A DNA stretch of 5,911 nt from Thermoprotei archaeon (GTDB lineage Archaea > Thermoproteota > Thermoprotei_A > Sulfolobales > WANQ01), in NCBI GenBank assembly GCA_027038805.1, contig JALWGO010000001.1:1-5911 (forward strand), written 5' to 3'. Position 1 is the stretch's first letter, and each line of letters begins with the position of its first letter. The position numbers were made by a program, and so were the translations under genes. The notes under the pieces were generated by a model. It was given only the letters and a program-made list of their open reading frames with translations, ran no database searches and was not told where the DNA came from. Shown here one piece after another: positions 4,206 to 5,911 of this stretch.

Positions 4206-5459
4206 GTGCAGCTTGCTAGGAGTTATAGTGACAAGGTATACTATAGTGAGAAGGTTATAGAGGTTGCCTGGAGGAGAGGGTCAGTTGAAGTCAATACTGC
4301 CTCATCGAGTGTTGAGGGCAGACGCTTCTATAGTAATGGTAGCTGGACTATATTGTCGGTGCAAGGTGTTGGAGAAAACTTGGAAAGACTTGCGAAAAGC
4401 CTTGTGAAGATGAAGCGTGGTGGGAAGGGGTTCTTGGTCTTAGGTGATTATTGTAGTGGTTCTTGGAGAACTGGTTCTATGAGCGATATCAACTCTATTG
4501 TAGAGCTAGTAGACTATATTGCTAGAAACATTGGTGGAGGAGAGGTAATAGTCTTAGCTGAGAATACTGTTAGGGAAATAGTAAACGATTACACTAGGTG
4601 TAGGGAGGAGAAAACAGTCTATGAAATAGAAGTCTACGCTGAAAAATACGATGGAATCCACTATACTGTAGGGTCAGCGGGAGTAGCCTTTACCGGGAGC
4701 TTAAAAGATGCTTGGAGGATAGTAGATGAACTAGTAGAAGAAGCCTTAAGGAGACTTAAGGCTAACCTAAATGCTCAGAAGTTAAGTGTACTAGATTCGG
4801 GTAAGTGGACTCTAATACTTGGATACGAGGCTTCAGGAGCATTCTTCCACGAACTGGCACACCTCTTGGAAGGTGATCAACCAGGCAGTCTACCAGTTGG
4901 TACCCGGATTAGTACGACTAGCATAACAGTCTATGATGACCCCTACTATCCCTGGAGCCCTGCCAGGAGAATGTTTGACGACGAAGCAGTTGAATCAGTG
5001 AGAAAACCCCTAGTAGAGGATGGAGAAATAGTAGACCACCTACACACACGTGAAAGCGCTGCTAAAACAATACTAGATGGGAGAGAGGCAAGACCTGGGC
5101 AAGCTAGAGGCTTATTCCATAAGCCTAAGGCAATGCACTCAACACTAGTTGTAGCGAGTGGTGATTGGAGGGTAAGAGAACTAGTAGAAGAGACTAGGAA
5201 GGGATTATTAATTGATGGTGTTATTAGAGCAGAGCTAAGAGGAGAGACGGTAACCATTTACCCTGAAGCGGCTTGGCTTGTGGAAAAAGAGATTGAGAAA
5301 CCCGTAAAGTTGAGATTCATTAGGCTACCATTACTTAAAGCACTAACAACTATTGATGCAATGACAAGGACTAGTAGGCTTAGACATAGTCTCGAGAAGG
5401 GGCATAGGGTTGCTGAAATAGCTCCAATGATACGGTTGCAGGGAGTAGTAGAAGCCTAA
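4206..5459 (+). CDS. Divergent TldD/PmbA-family protein with altered metal site
   Basis: This 417-residue protein belongs to the TldD/TldE (PmbA) family, whose TldD subunit is a metalloprotease that with TldE degrades unfolded or modified peptides. The TldD side is supported by the core HELAHLLEGD (215-224), equivalent to HEAVGHGLEGD in E. coli TldD, by FDDEAVESVRKPLVEDG (257-273), which matches the DDEG..., ...L.EDG block, and by APMIRLQGVV (406-415), the family's last strand. Two features are odd. The motif is HExxH, one residue shorter than the family's HExxxH. No cysteine remains after C132, so the C-terminal Cys that completes the zinc site in TldD is absent. At 417 residues it is also somewhat short. 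The usual TldE partner is not adjacent. It starts at GTG 4206 with GGTGAT upstream. It may be a protease with a rebuilt metal site, or an inactive partner-type subunit. Family firm, activity uncertain. Confidence 0.85.
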   Translation: MQLARSYSDKVYYSEKVIEVAWRRGSVEVNTASSSVEGRRFYSNGSWTILSVQGVGENLERLAKSLVKMKRGGKGFLVLGDYCSGSWRTGSMSDINSIVELVDYIARNIGGGEVIVLAENTVREIVNDYTRCREEKTVYEIEVYAEKYDGIHYTVGSAGVAFTGSLKDAWRIVDELVEEALRRLKANLNAQKLSVLDSGKWTLILGYEASGAFFHELAHLLEGDQPGSLPVGTRISTTSITVYDDPYYPWSPARRMFDDEAVESVRKPLVEDGEIVDHLHTRESAAKTILDGREARPGQARGLFHKPKAMHSTLVVASGDWRVRELVEETRKGLLIDGVIRAELRGETVTIYPEAAWLVEKEIEKPVKLRFIRLPLLKALTTIDAMTRTSRLRHSLEKGHRVAEIAPMIRLQGVVEA

Positions 5460-5911
5460 TCCTCCTTCACTGCGATACAGTAATAGTTTTCGGGGAAGAC
5501 CTTAGCTCTAACTCTAAGCGAACCACACTTCCCCAGCCTAAAACCCGAGTATCTAAGCAAGTCCTCTAGCTCGCATAGAGTAAACAAGTGATAATACCTC
5601 CAGAGAACTCTATCCCTCCTACGCCAGGGTACTAGAGTGTCACCCAACTCAACTCTTATACCCTGAAGCCTATATCTCACCCAATCAAAAAACACCTTCA
5701 AAAACCTCGGCTGTAGCAGACTCCAAACAGTTACCAGCAACAACGAGTTCTTCTTCAAAACCCTCCAAGCCTCCCTCAGAACCCTCAACCTACCAATCCA
5801 CCAAGGCTTATGGTGTAGGCTAGCAACATAGAAGCCCCCCATGAAAGCGTTGCCGCGGAAAGGAAGACTAGACATATCCGCTTCAACAAAGTCTACTAGA
5901 ACATCAACACC
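5456..5911 (-). CDS. Trm9-like SAM-dependent methyltransferase, C-terminal part
   Basis: The visible 151 residues are the C-terminal part of a class I SAM-dependent methyltransferase; the N-terminal GxGxG region lies beyond the right edge. The frame is open to the last base, so the internal Met at visible residue 13 is not the start. Visible motifs are VEADMSSLPF (9-18, with the Asp that contacts the adenine in this fold), ASLHHKP (30-36), LREAWRVLKK (44-53) followed by the strand LLLVTVWS (57-64), and a late segment WRYYHLFTLCELEDLL (104-119). The RYYHLF...ELE segment together with VTVWS resembles Trm9/ALKBH8, which with Trm112 methylates the wobble-uridine side chain of tRNA. That makes a tRNA methyltransferase the best guess, but a small-molecule methyltransferase is not excluded. 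The stop codon overlaps that of the convergent TldD-like gene by four bases (CTAA). Confidence 0.8.
   Translation of the reverse strand, partial: GVDVLVDFVEADMSSLPFRGNAFMGGFYVASLHHKPWWIGRLRVLREAWRVLKKNSLLLVTVWSLLQPRFLKVFFDWVRYRLQGIRVELGDTLVPWRRRDRVLWRYYHLFTLCELEDLLRYSGFRLGKCGSLRVRAKVFPENYYCIAVKED

Noticed and set aside
4946..5257. Minus-strand frame of 103 codons inside the TldD-like gene
   Set aside because: It is antisense to conserved TldD blocks, is Ser/Leu-rich and has no family signature.

Overview
The window looks like chromosomal DNA of a hyperthermophilic or thermophilic archaeon, most likely a Thermoproteota/Crenarchaeota member of the Desulfurococcales type. The reasons are the strong use of AGG/AGA Arg and ATA Ile codons, GTG and TTG starts with archaeal GGAGG or GGTGAT Shine-Dalgarno sequences, TATA-box-like AT tracts upstream of genes, and the protein families present (a lone C2H2 zinc-finger protein, an archaeal TldD-like protein, a Trm9-like methyltransferase, a Zc3h12a-type ribonuclease). 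The genus cannot be named from this sequence alone. No mobile element, CRISPR array, rRNA or tRNA was seen.

Layout from left to right. Positions 1-164 (minus) hold the first 54 codons of an exported protein that runs off the left edge. An AT-rich gap follows, with one GC-rich perfect hairpin (250-271) just downstream of a minus-strand YhhQ-type queuosine/archaeosine-precursor transporter (302-1003). That gene is divergent from an MFS permease (1111-2328, plus), with a short promoter region between them. An AhpD/CMD-family redox protein (2382-2744, plus) follows with its own TATA box. The 266-base gap 2745-3010 contains no convincing protein gene but holds a compact set of inverted repeats that could be a small structured RNA or a long leader. 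It precedes a 113-residue C2H2 zinc-finger protein (3011-3352, plus).

The zinc-finger gene converges on a minus-strand gene (3409-4029) for a membrane-anchored ribonuclease with a Regnase-1/Zc3h12a-like NYN/PIN domain. A 176-base divergent promoter region with an inverted repeat separates it from an orphan TldD-like protein (4206-5459, plus). The metal motif of that protein is HELAH instead of the family's HExxxH, and the C-terminal cysteine ligand is missing. The window ends with the C-terminal 151 codons of a Trm9-like SAM-dependent methyltransferase (minus, from the right edge to 5456), whose stop codon overlaps that of the TldD-like gene.

The genes do not form one operon: strand changes are frequent and most genes seem to have their own promoter. 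There is a loose RNA theme (transport of a tRNA-modification precursor, a ribonuclease, a probable tRNA methyltransferase), but nothing in the sequence shows that they act together. The most unusual items are the membrane-tethered Regnase-like nuclease, the TldD homologue with an altered active site, and the structured 2812-2920 element.
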